A DNA stretch of 64,000 bases. Source: Membranipora membranacea (taxonomy: Eukaryota; Bryozoa; Gymnolaemata; Cheilostomatida; Membraniporidae). The first letter of the stretch is position 1, and every line of letters starts with the position of its first letter. The notes beneath the pieces are model-generated. The model saw nothing but the letters and a program-made list of their open reading frames with translations. It was not told where the DNA came from and did no database searches. The translations under genes and the position numbers were made by a program. Where the stretch lies: contig OU612068.1 in the NCBI GenBank assembly GCA_914767715.1, positions 7,440,001 through 7,504,000 on the forward strand, written 5' to 3'. This document shows, piece by piece, positions 14,106 to 27,324 of this stretch.

Positions 14106-17100
14106 ATGAATAGGATTTTACTCCATGATAAGCTTGCCGCTGCTGAGCAGGGCCACATAGTCCCGAGTGTCCGCTACCCTGTGGGCACACATTGTCACGA
14201 CCTGAAGGTCAAGGATGAACCATGGGCTGAAGACTTCTACAAAGTCAAGACTAGGGTACTCAAGTATGTCAGTATAAATGTCAGCTCCAGTTAAATGTAA
14301 CATGTCTGCTGGTTTACTCCGAGCAAATCCTCTGAGAACACTCTGTAGAATGAGGAAGAAGTTATTCGAAATGTCTTGAGAACAGGCGCATAGATTGAGA
14401 AGATTGGCGGCTCTAATGGTTATACTCCATCATATGGCAAACCAGCACGACCTTTTTATGTAAAATGTGCTATTGCTTGACAATGAATGGATCTGTGTTG
14501 TAGTCCATTGACTGGAAAGACATTTCCGTTCACCAAAAGAGATGAACTTTTCCGCAACGATGATCCAATCGATATCCCGTGTACCACCTACAAAAATGCC
14601 TATCCATGGAAACTCCTGCCGCGAAAAACTTACAATCAACCCATGGTATGTTTTGTACACTAAATTGACCAGTATTTCTTGGACGCAAACCTTTACTAAG
14701 TGTAAAAACTATAAAAAGGCAGTCGCCCTCCCATATCCATCTTTTTTTTATTGACAATCTGAATCTTTCCTGGATGTAAAAGGTTTCATCCAGTATGCGC
14801 TGGCATAAGTGCACAGTGGTAAATTTTCAGCTTGACCAAGGTTGATAACATAATATGCACTCTCTACGAATACCGAAGAAACAAAGAAGATTGGAAGATA
14901 AATATAGTGCCATTATTTATTTTCCAGCCAAGGGGATTATTTAAGAAACCCCAGAAGCAGCAGGGCTGCTGTAGCGGAAAAAGTGGTTGCCAACCTTGCT
15001 GGCAAGAAAACATAAACCGGGTAAGGTAGCAGATATATTATGTCTACATTTATATTATCTGTTTAGTTTATAATTCAAATTTATAATCCACCTGTTCACT
15101 TCACTTTTTCGCAACAGCCCATGTTTTGACAACTACTGTCAACATGATAACGATGACATGTCTCAACTGTTTTCATTCGCATAATTGCTTGTTTTTCAGA
15201 AAGTTGAAAATAGCTATCTGCAGGATTTTAGAGCAATAAATGGGTTTGACGCAGAGTACAAAAAAGGTAAGGTACAGTAACCAGTAAATGCCGACTAAAT
15301 CTCGCATTCAAAGGTAGAAGACAACTACCTTTACAAAAGAAAATATGCTAATAATGTTCACAGCAAACAATTAAGTAGGACGATCGGCCCATTATTGGTC
15401 CAACATTATGTCTTGTGGATGTAAAGTTCCAGAGGAGTATAAGTTTTGTGATCCCTTCAAGGCTGAGTATCCTAACAAAGGTGGATCGTGGAAGGACATT
15501 AAACACATCAGAAAGATTCAAAAGTTCCATGAAATTTATAACTTTTATGATAAACACACTCGACAGACACGCTATCAGTTTTCTCTCAGCAACAAGCTGA
15601 TATGGGTATCGTCAGATTCAGTCGTCCCCAAATTGCATGGCATGAAGAGAAAAACAGCATGGGGAGATAACAAAGGTCAGATAATCTTTCTCGGCACCGT
15701 CTTTGCGGATAAAACCTTATTGGAAAATCGCCGTCCCTACTGAACTGCAACTTCTAAACTACATGCTGTTTCTTATTTGGCTTGAATTAACCAGAAACTA
15801 GCTAGGGAGCTTTGGTGCGATGGTAAAGTGTCAGGTAAAATAGGGAACATCGTTAGTCGATAGTATGTTTGCAGAAATTCCTATAACTTTTTTGGGCAAA
15901 TAGTAGGTAAGGTAAGCTTGTCAGCTGTATTAGGTCAATGGTATGGTCTTTGCTAGTGTATATTCGCGAACATTTTGAAAGATGCAAAAGGCAAAGCTTT
16001 CCCTGACACATGGCACACATTAAAATGATAATAGTTATAATATTATTTGAAGGAAGGGGTCGATCTCAGCAGTACGAATGTAAGTATCCACCTACCCTGA
16101 GACCTTATGGCAGTGTAGATGAGAGATATACGGAGGAAAGTACAAAGAGAAATATGGTATTCGGCAATGAGTGTACGTAAGTATCATTATGGGTTCTGTT
16201 GTCTTTCTAATTATTTTTTTAACATTCTCTCCTTTTTACACTTTTATTGGAAGTCTGATTCATTTCAATAAAGGAATGTTTTCCGAATAGTGCCGGAAAA
16301 AAAGAGAAATATAGGATAAAAGAAAGGACTCACTTGCACAATCATAAAGTTATTATAACTCTATTGGTTCAACCCTCAAATTATCATATCAAAAATTCAT
16401 ATCATCTCCCAGGTTTTTCTTATAATATGGGTGATGGCCAATATGTTTTTTCTTTAAATTCATACATGGATATCTCATATAAATGTACAGCAGAATAATT
16501 ACGTACTTTAGCCATGCCCAAAACTGAAATAAGGTTATCAAATGTCAAATTAGTCATAGGGCTTGCTAAAGTTATAAAACAAATTAATTTCAATAGCGAC
16601 CCTGACAGGTGGATATTACTGTTGAACTTTGAATTGCCCACAATATAACGTCACATCACGTACTTTCATTGATATTTTCAATCTGTCAACTGGCAGCAAC
16701 AAAATATTTAATCTTTTTTGTACATTTATTTTATCAATCCGTTTGAAGAACAAGATTTTGTAAGGCGATATTTAACTGGTGAATAAATAGCAATACCCGC
16801 TATTCATTTTGATATTAAACTTTCAATTAAGAAATCTGTTTACATTCAATTACTGCAGAATGTGCTAAGCTGCTCATGCTTACCTGTTCATAGCAACCCA
16901 TACACTTGGCTCTCTCTCATGGAAGTATAACTTCATTGAAAATTACACCACTAGATTCATGAGTGCATTTAGCAGTGCAATTCAGGATTATAGTAAACAG
17001 TGACCCTAGCAAGGATCACAGCTGAGAATCTATAGCATAAGATTTTTACGGAAAATGGTTTATGCTGGGAATTCACCAATGATTGTGAAAGCAAAATCTA

Positions 17101-20100
17101 ACCATAAACCTATTCTAAAAACCTTTGCTACTGAGACTCTAATGCCTTCTTCTAAACCTGGTGGTAAGATATCATCTCTATTACCTGAATGTAGAAGTGT
17201 TATTTCTTTTTGTACGTCAATGAAAACAGTGACTTTGCAGTAGACTAGCTTTTATGTTCTTGAAGGGCTCTGTTATTCGATAATTGAACCCCCACAAATC
17301 CGTAATGGAAGTTCAGACTGGCAGCGGTTTTCTTCTACTAATAACACTGTAACATCCTGATTTCAAACATGTGATGGGCGATTACGCAGAAATCATTATA
17401 TAACTCTAAGTAGGCTTTCCTGGGTTTGTGGGTTTGTCAATAATTGTGAGAGCGTACTATTCATATCCCTTGGGACATTCGGCTCCATACCGAAGGAGCC
17501 CTTACTCAAAGCGTTAAAACTTCAGGCTAACGAGATTGATAACAATCTTCTTGAAATGGTAATTGAAGCTTTTTGTAATTATTTATTTGGCATTGATTTT
17601 CATTAAAAATTTATCCATTCTTTGAAATTGGTGTACTCTACTAAGGCTCAAATTTCAGTAGGACCTGCGATTGCTTAGCAACTTGCACGCTGATTTTTAC
17701 TCTCTGAGTGTTTGTTTGGCTCTGGGATTGTACATCAGTAGATAAGCTGTAGAAAAAAAATTTCAAGTTCTGTTGGATTTTGAAAAAAAAATTATCATCT
17801 TTAAAATGGTGTATGATACAACAAACTATGATAGCCACTGCTATGGTGAGTGCCTTGTTCTTATCGTAAATATCACTTAAGCTCATATTTGGTTTCGAAA
17901 TCAGTTATTCAGATATCAGGTTTCACGTTTTGAGGCAGCAATGTTATCTAGTTCTACTTGCTGACTGGCTAGCATTTGTTCACCATAGTGCTGACTTCAT
18001 CTGAACGATGTTGCTTGCAGATCCAACAATAGAGTTTGAGAGAGCAAGGTCAGATCAGGGAAGGTACATGGGCAAACCACCAAGATGTCAGGAAACAGCA
18101 TGGGGCATTCCTGAGACAACACGCGGAGGTGGTGATGCTCATTGGATGGCATGGCATACTGGACCTTTGGAACAGCCAGGTCTGCAAAAGAAAGCTCATC
18201 GTGATTATCCTAGCCCTATACCCCCAAACAGCTACGGTGAGAAAGGCTTTCTATCGCCCCGTATCATAAATCACACTAGAACAAAGCCACAGTCTGCCAC
18301 TAATCTGAGGGCCATGTCTATGAGAGCTGGTACTAATACACCGCTCGCTGCTCGAGCTAGCTCTGCTACAGCTATCAATGTAAGTGCTCAGCTTTTGTAC
18401 TATGATTTTGAGGTGTTACCAGAGACTATGGGTTATAGTTTCTGTCTATACTGTATGGTGACTGGTGTTATTCTGTGTTTTTCGCTGTGTTGTATCATTC
18501 GCAACTGGAAAATTCAAGCTGCTGTCATTGACTGTTAAGTCCACAGTTAGATGGTCATATTTCGTTATGAGCTTTCTTAGACTGTCAGAAGCAGCAAGTG
18601 AGATGGAACATTGTTCTTGAATTTCAAGATCATGCCATCATAAACATTGAATCTGAGGATGAGGAACCTATGGCAAGAGGTCTTAGCGTATTTAAAAGGT
18701 TATACTCAAACTAGAGGACAAAATTGAAACAAGAAGAACATTCAAAGCACTACTCAGAGCTTTGTTTGCTGTGCAAAGTTTTTAGCACTTAATGTAAAGA
18801 GTTACTTAGATTGAGACCAAGGTGCTAAGTATTTGGAGTCAAGTTTATTTTTGAATTCAGCAATGCATTCATTCTTATGTGTCTAGTGTGAAAAATGACT
18901 GCACTGGGACAAAAGGTCTGACCACTTAAAAACATTCACACTGTTTTGAGACCCTTTTAGAACTGAAGTTTTAGTTCTAAAACAATAAAAACTTAAACAT
19001 AGTTAGATCAAATATCTGTCAGACTGGTCAGACTTATGTTAATGTAACTGGATACAGAATTCATTCATACTTTAGTAGCGATTGTTGAGCCACACGTCCA
19101 GAAGGCCTGGATTGACAGGTTGAAGTTGATTGGCATTCTCTTGTTTCTAATTTTGACACCATAAGAGCTCTGGCTCTACGAAGCAGTAAATGAGCGATAT
19201 TAAAACTAAAACCATAATGCTGCCTGTTTTTTGCTAATTTTAGTTTGACACTTTATTCATTTTTAATGGGAGTTGTGTTATGTACCACTTCATCTTGTTT
19301 TTGTTCGCAATATCAAAAGCATGATCTTGCATATAAGCCTCATACTGCAATATATTCAATGATGATCCTGCCCTGACCGGCATGGACCACTAGATTGCCC
19401 TTCATATCTATAATTTGCACAATGTACATGTTGTGAACCCAGACTGATTTTACCAGAATGATCGATTTCCTCCAACCTCATCATTTACCTCTGTGTAATT
19501 GACATGGACTGAGCTATGTGCATTATGACAGGGCAAAGAGTTCTAATAGGACAACTAGGTAAATGTTGTATAAAAACATTCTGACCTATGTAAAAATTTA
19601 TTCTAACTTTTCTAGTTCGATTTTTTCAGGCCTCTGATGAGAGGTACCAGGTTCCAAATCATCCATACTTCAGATCCTGGCAGACTTCCGGATGTAATGA
19701 TTATGGTGAGTATGTCGTATTGTGAAGATCTGGAATATTGGACTTTTTTTTCACCTTTTGTCGCTGTCAAGTTTTTCTCTGTTGAGATTTAGGAATATTT
19801 TCATGTCTGGTTCTGCCTGTTTTTACTTTTCCTGTGCTGTTTTTCATCACTGTTATTTCCTCAAGATCTCGAAATAATAAAAACAGTTCACAATCCCTGT
19901 CATTGTTCTCTCTGCTGTCATCATTCTACTTACCCACAGTCACTATATCTACCACCACTCAATCTTCTCTCAAGATACTACTCAGTGCCTCATATCTAAT
20001 TCGTTTGAGCAGTGGTGTCGATTGCAGGATAGCAATTTTACTCCTGGTGTATAAAATAAGGAGTTAGCTCCTCAATAAAAAAAGGTGGACAACTTTTACA

Positions 20101-23100
20101 ATCAACCTGCTTGTCACAATGCTCTCATTTGCCTTTACCTATACCAAACGCCACTCATCTTCGCCATCATCACACAATCTACCCTCAGTTTGGCAAATTT
20201 AATGCATTAAGTAATTTATTGAAAGCTAAAATGCCATAAATAGTCTCTGTTTCGTTGGTCACACAGCCGTACCCATTACGGAGTCAGATTTAATGAGCAC
20301 ACATCAGTGATCGATAAGATAATTAAGATGACAAAACATTTGATTGTGGTAGCGTGATTGTACATTTGGATGAATTGTCTTAAATAAAATGAATCTCTAC
20401 ATTGTAAACAAACCCAATGAGTATTGATTACTAATGATCTGCACTCATTATATTGATCATCACTTACCTGAAATATCCCTCACGCCTCTCTCCCTACTGC
20501 TCTACCAGAATCAGTAAGTACTGAACAAGCAACTCTCTCTCTCTCATGTATTGAATATTATGCTGGTCGTAATGTATGTTCTAATTTAGTTAGAGGGCTC
20601 AAAAGACTACTATTGGGATGCTTTGTTTGGTGACAGGGAATACTAGATCTAGTTTGATCCAGTTTGCCTGTATTCCAGTTTGCACCCTTTCCGCTGGTCA
20701 TGCCACTGGCAAAAAAGCTGCGGTGTGACCAGTGGAGGAGTAGAAACTCAGAATACAGGCGAATTGACCAGACATGGTCTAGGCCTAGGGTAATACCACA
20801 TAATCTCACTACTGTGTTCGAGCCCCCCAACTTATATTATACCCATTACACTCAAGTAAACCAGCTATGGCCAGCTATCAACTAAAAATATTCAAAATCT
20901 CCTACCACTATCTATCTGTAGAGTAAAGCATATTTCGTAATGGTCATTCAAAAATCTGCATCTACAATGCCAACTTTGTTTCTCGGTATTATTGAATGAA
21001 TGAATGAATGAATGAATGAATGAATGAATGAATGAATGAACATGGAGGCAGAAGATCTCCATCATAATGTCTTAATTGCCGATTTTTGTGCGACAACCAA
21101 AATATCCAACTAGACCAACACCGAACCGGTCAACTTGACCACCACAAACCACCCAAGTGTCAAGTCAAGACAGGCTAATATTCATTCTCAAAAAATTGAA
21201 TATCTTGCACTATGTTACAGAATCGGATGTTACGTATAACATGCTACAACACATGTACGGTGGAAAAGCCCGACAACTAGACAGAATGAGGCGTACAAAG
21301 CCTGGACAATATGAACATCCAATCAACTTTGAGAAGAGAATCATCAGTTCCACTTATAGAGGTCTAGAAAGGTAGGTATAATCTGTATGTACTAGAACTT
21401 TCTAAATCTGATGGGCTTTGGGGATAGAATCATATTACCTCTTTACACAATCTTGTTCAGCACCAGCATTTGTGAAAGGTTTGTATTAAGGGTAACTTGG
21501 CAAACTTGTCAGGCTAGCAACGTTCAACTTTGTTGCATCAGCAGTAAAGATAAGACTGCGCTGAGTGAGGTCAGAGGTCGGCAGAGCTCCATCCAAATGA
21601 GATTGGATAATTTAAAGCACATCATATCCTCATTTTGTGAGTACCATACATTTTAGATTTGGGGTGCTTACCGCTTATATTTGTGAATTCAATAGGGATA
21701 AAATTAGCTCTCCAAGCAGGAGGTGCGCTCAAGGGAAACACAGGAGTCCATGAACTATTCACTTACAATGCACTACAAAATAGTATAAGATTAGAATAAA
21801 ATGCCCTCTCTAGAGTCTACAGTATTGTTTCCCTGGGGCTGTCGCCCTCCAGGCTGATTATAACACTAATAGATTCGTATGTAAATCTAATTAGTCCTGT
21901 TGAGCACCCTCTGATCTTCACTATATCTACTCAGCTGCATTCATAGGATCACTCAACGCAATGTAATTATGATCGAACACCTCGTTGTACAAATTGGTTT
22001 CAACTTTTTATATTTATTTAACTCAGAGGGAAAGATCTGTTTAAAAAACTTTATAAAAGGTGATAACACTGCGTGGTTTCCAAAACATGATCTTACGATC
22101 AGTGAGTGGTAGTGTGTGAGTGTGCGGTAGCTGTATGGTCAAACCCCTTCCTTCCCGTTGCCACTGGTAACAACAACCTAATGCCAAATAAATAATAATG
22201 TAGTCATCTTCTCTGTCAACAGGAGTACATAACTCCAAAAATCATCAGAGAAGCAGCAGGGATTGGTTTGCAGTGTATATCAGTCAAACAGTCACACCTT
22301 AAAATTCACACGTAGATTGAATCAGCAAACCAAACAATCTACGAAAAGAAAATTTAATCTACAAAGCAAACTATAGGAATATTAAGATAATCGTGTGATA
22401 CAGCATGACACATCTGATTTTTGCCCTCTACGTCCATAGAAACAACTAATTATCAACAACATGACAACATACAAAATAAACATAGCGAGCATCAACATAT
22501 GTAGGGTCAACGATTTGTACAGGTACATTAGTTTATAATCTTAACTTCCGATGCCATTCAACTTTTGGTTGAAATTGTACATTATGGTATCATTTTGACT
22601 TCAAATCCAACCTACATCATTGAATTCCGCGTACTGTTTCATTGCCTACAGCAAAGAAATGCAATGATCAGGTAAGGAGCCTAAGAATCAAAGTTCAAAG
22701 CCAGCGTAATAATCGCTTTTCCTAAACCCAAACAGATTTATTGTAGACACAAGCTAGAATTATATTTGAGGGTTAACAAGCACTGTACGGCCATATCCAT
22801 TGGTAAAAATCGATCAGATCAATCGCACCAAACATTCTCATTGTCTGATATGCAATTGATTATGATTTAATCATTCATTTATCCATTGCAAATGTTAAAG
22901 ACCACTAAGCGTTTGAATGCTTCATATGGCGGAAACTAAGATGAAGGCCCTTGAATTCACTGAGCCGTATTAGCACTGGCTAACTTTCTCCGATATTCAA
23001 AGCTACAATGCACACTACATATATATTATTCAATGAACAATGATGTTATTGAACAATACAGGTCTATCAGTGAATAGGTAACCGTCATAGTCAGCAGCAG

Positions 23101-26100
23101 CTGATTAGAAAGCTGGCCACACGCTGCTACATAAGTGTGTGCTAATAATAAATACCACACAAGATCATTGTCAGGCTAACCAGACAGACGTACATCATGG
23201 CAGGGGCTTGGTAGGTTTTAATAAATTCAACTTTTAAACTTTAATCTTCTAAAAACATTGATATACATGTATGATCACTAAGCTGGTAACATCGATTAAA
23301 ATTGAAAAGTGTTCTATATGCTCTGTTATGAAAATTGTGTCATAATAAAGAGATGATTTGGGACAGAACATTGAATAAGGCAAGAAAGTTGTTCTAAATA
23401 CCGACTATGATATTGTGAAAGAATCTTCTGCACACACTGTTTAATGGAAGTTAATTTAGTTATTGGTGTCATCATTCAAGATTCTCATTTGCAGTCCAAG
23501 AGAATTCTACGGGAATTTCTATACCCCAAGAGGCACTGGATACAGCCCTAGTTGGCAGAGGTAAATTTATGAACGTACATCAATAAAGTAGTATTCCATC
23601 TTTTATCATGTATGCAGCTTGCGGGTTTTTGGTTGGACTTTATTGGGGACAGGGCGAGCCGATTTCAAAGACTAGACATAAGTTTTTGGTTCTAATTATC
23701 ATATACAATATCTTTCACCATCAAGGTTTGTTAGACACAACTACGAAATGATGAGACTAACTTGACTTGCAATAAATGCCCAACAAGAAAAATTATGTAT
23801 ATCATATAAAGCGCATATCTAAGTTTAGAAGTTATTTTGGTAACAGACAGAGAATGCTTTTCCAATTTGTTTACTGGTTCAATCAACGTTTAACCTGGGG
23901 ATGGCAAGTTAGGGTATGGAAACCTAGTCTCAATCCAGAGAGTTGTAGTTGTGAGATCTCACATTTTGGCATAAATTGTCATCGCTGCCAATAAACGAAC
24001 TTTAAGTTAGTTTCATATAAAATTGCAAATAGGGCTCCTTTAGGGTTGCAGATCATTTCTAACAAAGTTACTTATACTATTCCTGACTTAAAACCTTGAG
24101 ATGAAGGCTGCAAACAAGTGTACTCAAAAATAATCAATGACTTTGCAGTGATATAATACATACTATGAATATTTTCTGTGACTTTAGCGATCAATAAAAC
24201 AATCTAAGTATTTCATGCTCAATTATGCATATAAAATAAATACGATAAATATAATGATAAGATAAAATATTGTTTCAGCTAATGGGCAAACCATTTGAAG
24301 TGTCAGATAAGTAAATACTGGCTTGGCTGCCAATTTTCATCCACATAGACAGATACAAATTTGCACTGTTAGCTTTAACCTGCCGATAAGGTTTCTAGGG
24401 ATCAACACTCAGTTTACGAAGGACAATGTTAAAGCATTCTCCCTGGTTAAAGGGATGACTTTTATTGTGCTGTAATAGGATTTATACACTTAGCTTATTG
24501 GTTACATTATCACTATTGCATCAGAGTTTTACCATTAACTCTAATTGTCTGGAATAATGCTGACATTTTTATAACATGTCGCAGTGAAGGTCAATGCTTG
24601 CTGGTGTTAGGTCCAAAACAAGTGTTTTTGTTTGGCGCCTATCAACAACAAATCTGAATTCCGCAGACATGAAGGGTGATTAACGCAGCAACGTATCCTG
24701 TTTGTTTTAAGAACACCATTCATCACCAGACCTCCCGAAACCTCTCAAATAGTCAACTTATTTCACCGTTCATGTTTCCAAATACCCCCTAACGTCATGA
24801 CCGTTGATCCAATTAAGCTTAAATCCACTGGCTTTAGTTAAAATTTAAGGTTTTGAATGATTCCCAGCATTTGAAGGTCATAGACCCCACAATGCATCAA
24901 AGTAGGAATTAAGTCAGTCCTTAGTTGTATGTTTCACCAGTTTTGAACTCATTGATAAGTGGAACTTTTGTTGTTTTTTGTATTTGCAATAAAAGTTAGC
25001 CTGCCTGTTAATAATCTCAATCCGTTTTTGGCGTAAGCGCTTGATCTGGAAGATCTTACTTCGGATCATTCCCCCCACCTATGACTGCGTTGTTAGGCAA
25101 AATCACCCTGAAAATGAAATTGACGTTACTCAAACAGAGATCTAAGTTCTTGTAATGATTTGACATACTTACACTATATTTTACAGAATGGATCAATCCA
25201 TGTCTGCTCAACCTGGGCAGAGATCTAGGCCAACTATAGATTACTACCCAACAAGCAACCACGCAGCTAGAGGCTCCAGTGGAATTGGACGTAGCAGCCA
25301 CCATATGACTAGCCACTTTCAGGTATCATAACTGCTCTACTCGAAATTTTTGGTTGCTGAGGTATTGCAGCGTGCATGATTATAGGATGCCGCATCGCAG
25401 GCCTACAGTTATATAAACATCAGCAGCTGGGTATCCATACCTCAGTCATACGTTGCATGCTCAGCAATTTTAAGTGACCATCAAAGTCTGGCAGAAAGAA
25501 TATGAATCATCATGAATGATCAGATATCTCAGCAGCACAAGACGCAATAAAAAAATTACGAACTCTAAGATTTCAACAGAAGGCGTTTTTGTTTCTGCTG
25601 TGGTGTTATGGTCTCTCTCATCCAGCACGTGGCTTGGTTTTTACATTGTTCTTCTGTTGATTTGTTGTTAGGCTTGAAACTTCTCATCAACTCAACTCAA
25701 TGGTACAGTTCCTAATCAGTGCATTGATTTTAGAATAATTATGAATGCATATTGCCTGACTAATATGACAATGTTTTCTCCAATATTACCATCGAGATGC
25801 CTGCCAGCCGATTAATCTAACGCAGCACAGCTTGTGGGTTGGTTGGTGTTGGAGGTAGTTTCTCACCATGTAGAGAGTTAGAGTGATACCATATATAACT
25901 AAATTATACCCAATCTGTATTTTCTTATCAATACTGCCTATAGTTGCAATCAAACAACCGGCTAGCATGGCTTCAGTTGTTTTCTAGTATCCCGCAAAGC
26001 TTGTGGAAAGAGAACTGCCTATAGTATTTTAGTTTCCAATCTTGGCTTTTATGGCATTGTATGCGGTAAAGCCTAGACATGGATTTGTTTTGTGTTTAAT

Positions 26101-26459
26101 TTTAACACAATTTCATGATCAGTCTGGCAACAAAAGTGTAACAAAAAACCTCACAGAGATTTATTCAAGTTTATAATGAGCATGGTCAAAGGCAGGCTGC
26201 TAGACAACATTATTGATTTTAATATCAGATTTCATTTTGATTACAATCGTATCAACAAACTTGATTAACCTTTCTCTGCCTTTCATATTTGTAGTTCACC
26301 CAACCATCGGTGGCAAACTCATTTGTAATTCACCCGCAGTTCGTGTCTGAGCAATGTGAATTCAGCAAGAGACTCAAGAGCACAAGAAACCTAAGTCATC
26401 TCACGGCAGCCAAGGGTGATAGCGGGTTGAGATACGGCTCTGCTGTATCTGGGGTATAA
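14106..26459 (+). CDS. Conserved-looking 13-exon gene, possible axonemal/sperm microtubule protein
   Basis: I do not recognise the family. Exons: 14106–14263, 14504–14645, 14928–15020, 15200–15266, 15433–15675, 16053–16176, 17042–17163, 18021–18379, 19630–19705, 21221–21371, 23495–23560, 25187–25322 and 26295–26459. All phases close and give 633 residues. Two exons are less certain. The 15433 exon has phase 1 at both ends and could be a cassette; other acceptors at 15376 or 15427 also fit. The 17042 exon has a weak acceptor but is the only frame that links its neighbours. The protein is rich in Arg, Tyr, Trp, Pro and Gly with few hydrophobic stretches and no signal peptide. Short motifs recur: 'KTAWGD' and 'ETAWGIP', and aromatic-Gly strings such as 'FYGNFYTPRGTGYSP'. 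A Cys-rich patch 'GCCSGKSGCQPCW' lies in exon 3. Such composition is common in microtubule inner proteins of cilia and sperm tails, which is my guess for function, without a family match. Introns are larger than in neighbours (up to about 2.1 kb). Confidence 0.72.
20660..20775. repeat. Imperfect inverted repeat (possible MITE remnant)
   Basis: In an intron of the 13-exon gene, GCCTGTATTC near 20670 faces GAATACAGGC near 20752. Weaker pairing extends outwards (CTAG, GATCCAG against CTGG, CTAG) and inwards (CTGGTCA against TGACCAG). The pattern suggests a short hairpin-like non-autonomous element. No target-site duplication was identified. Confidence 0.45.
20993..21040 (+). repeat. (TGAA)12 microsatellite
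   Basis: Twelve perfect tandem copies of TGAA within the intron between exons 9 and 10 of the 13-exon gene. Confidence 0.97.
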
Positions 26460-27324
26460 AGTAGAGGCTTGTTAGAATGATGTCATCGTTCAGAGTCAAT
26501 GTTTGTGCAAATCTTAGAAACTTGTCCCGCAATGCATTATAATTATAAAACAGATCCGTACTATTTTTGAATTAAATTTAATCTATTTGAGACAGAATAC
26601 ATAAGCATTTTGCTTACAATTTAATATTAGGAAGGTTGGTATTATAGCAAAAATCTATGCATTTACAAACATAGAATATTGTCGTAGAAAAACCGCTCAA
26701 AGATAGAGATCAATAAGATATTACTTTTAAAATTTCGTATTTACAATAACATTGCTTTTGCCGTAAGTATTCCACTATTTTTTTAAACAACATCAAAATA
26801 TTTTTGTGATAAAACTCTTGCTCAAAACCCTTTTTTTTCTATCCCTACTGTTTATCAGACCATTTGCTCAAAAACTTTTTGTCGGAATTCAAATAAAATA
26901 GATGTTACATATAGCACCATATGATAATTGTCTACAGACCATATATAATGTAGAGGAAGATTCCTAGGGGAGAGTCTGGACTTCTGCACTGAGAGTTTGT
27001 GTTATTTCTTTGGAAGCCCGCCTGCAAACATCGAAAGTTTGTGTGGTTAATATCAGACAACTTTACAAGGACAAACCATAGTAAAACCAGAAAGCTAGCA
27101 AGTCTGTACATGAATAATACAACACTCATTGTAACAAAGTAGTGCACATTTTTGTGAAGCTCAATAAATCGCATTTAGTGCAAAGCCTGCTGGCATTGAA
27201 GCCAGGCTCTGTTTCTGTCACTAAGTCAGCCAGGTTACCACATTTGTTTAAACAACCTCTATGATCAACTGGTAACATGCTAGGGTACGATTAATATTCA
27301 ACTCGATGTTCATACATGTGTGCA
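26460..27324. other. Convergent intergenic region
   Basis: This holds the 3' flank of the 13-exon gene (plus) and the 3' flank of BLOC1S1 (minus). An AATAAA at 26892 is a candidate poly(A) signal for the plus-strand gene. The minus-strand reading frame at 26932–27174 has no recognisable product. Confidence 0.55.

Noticed and set aside
21411..21656. 81-codon frame after exon 10 of the 13-exon gene
   Set aside because: It starts inside the intron, is not in the phase needed by the flanking exons and has no family resemblance.
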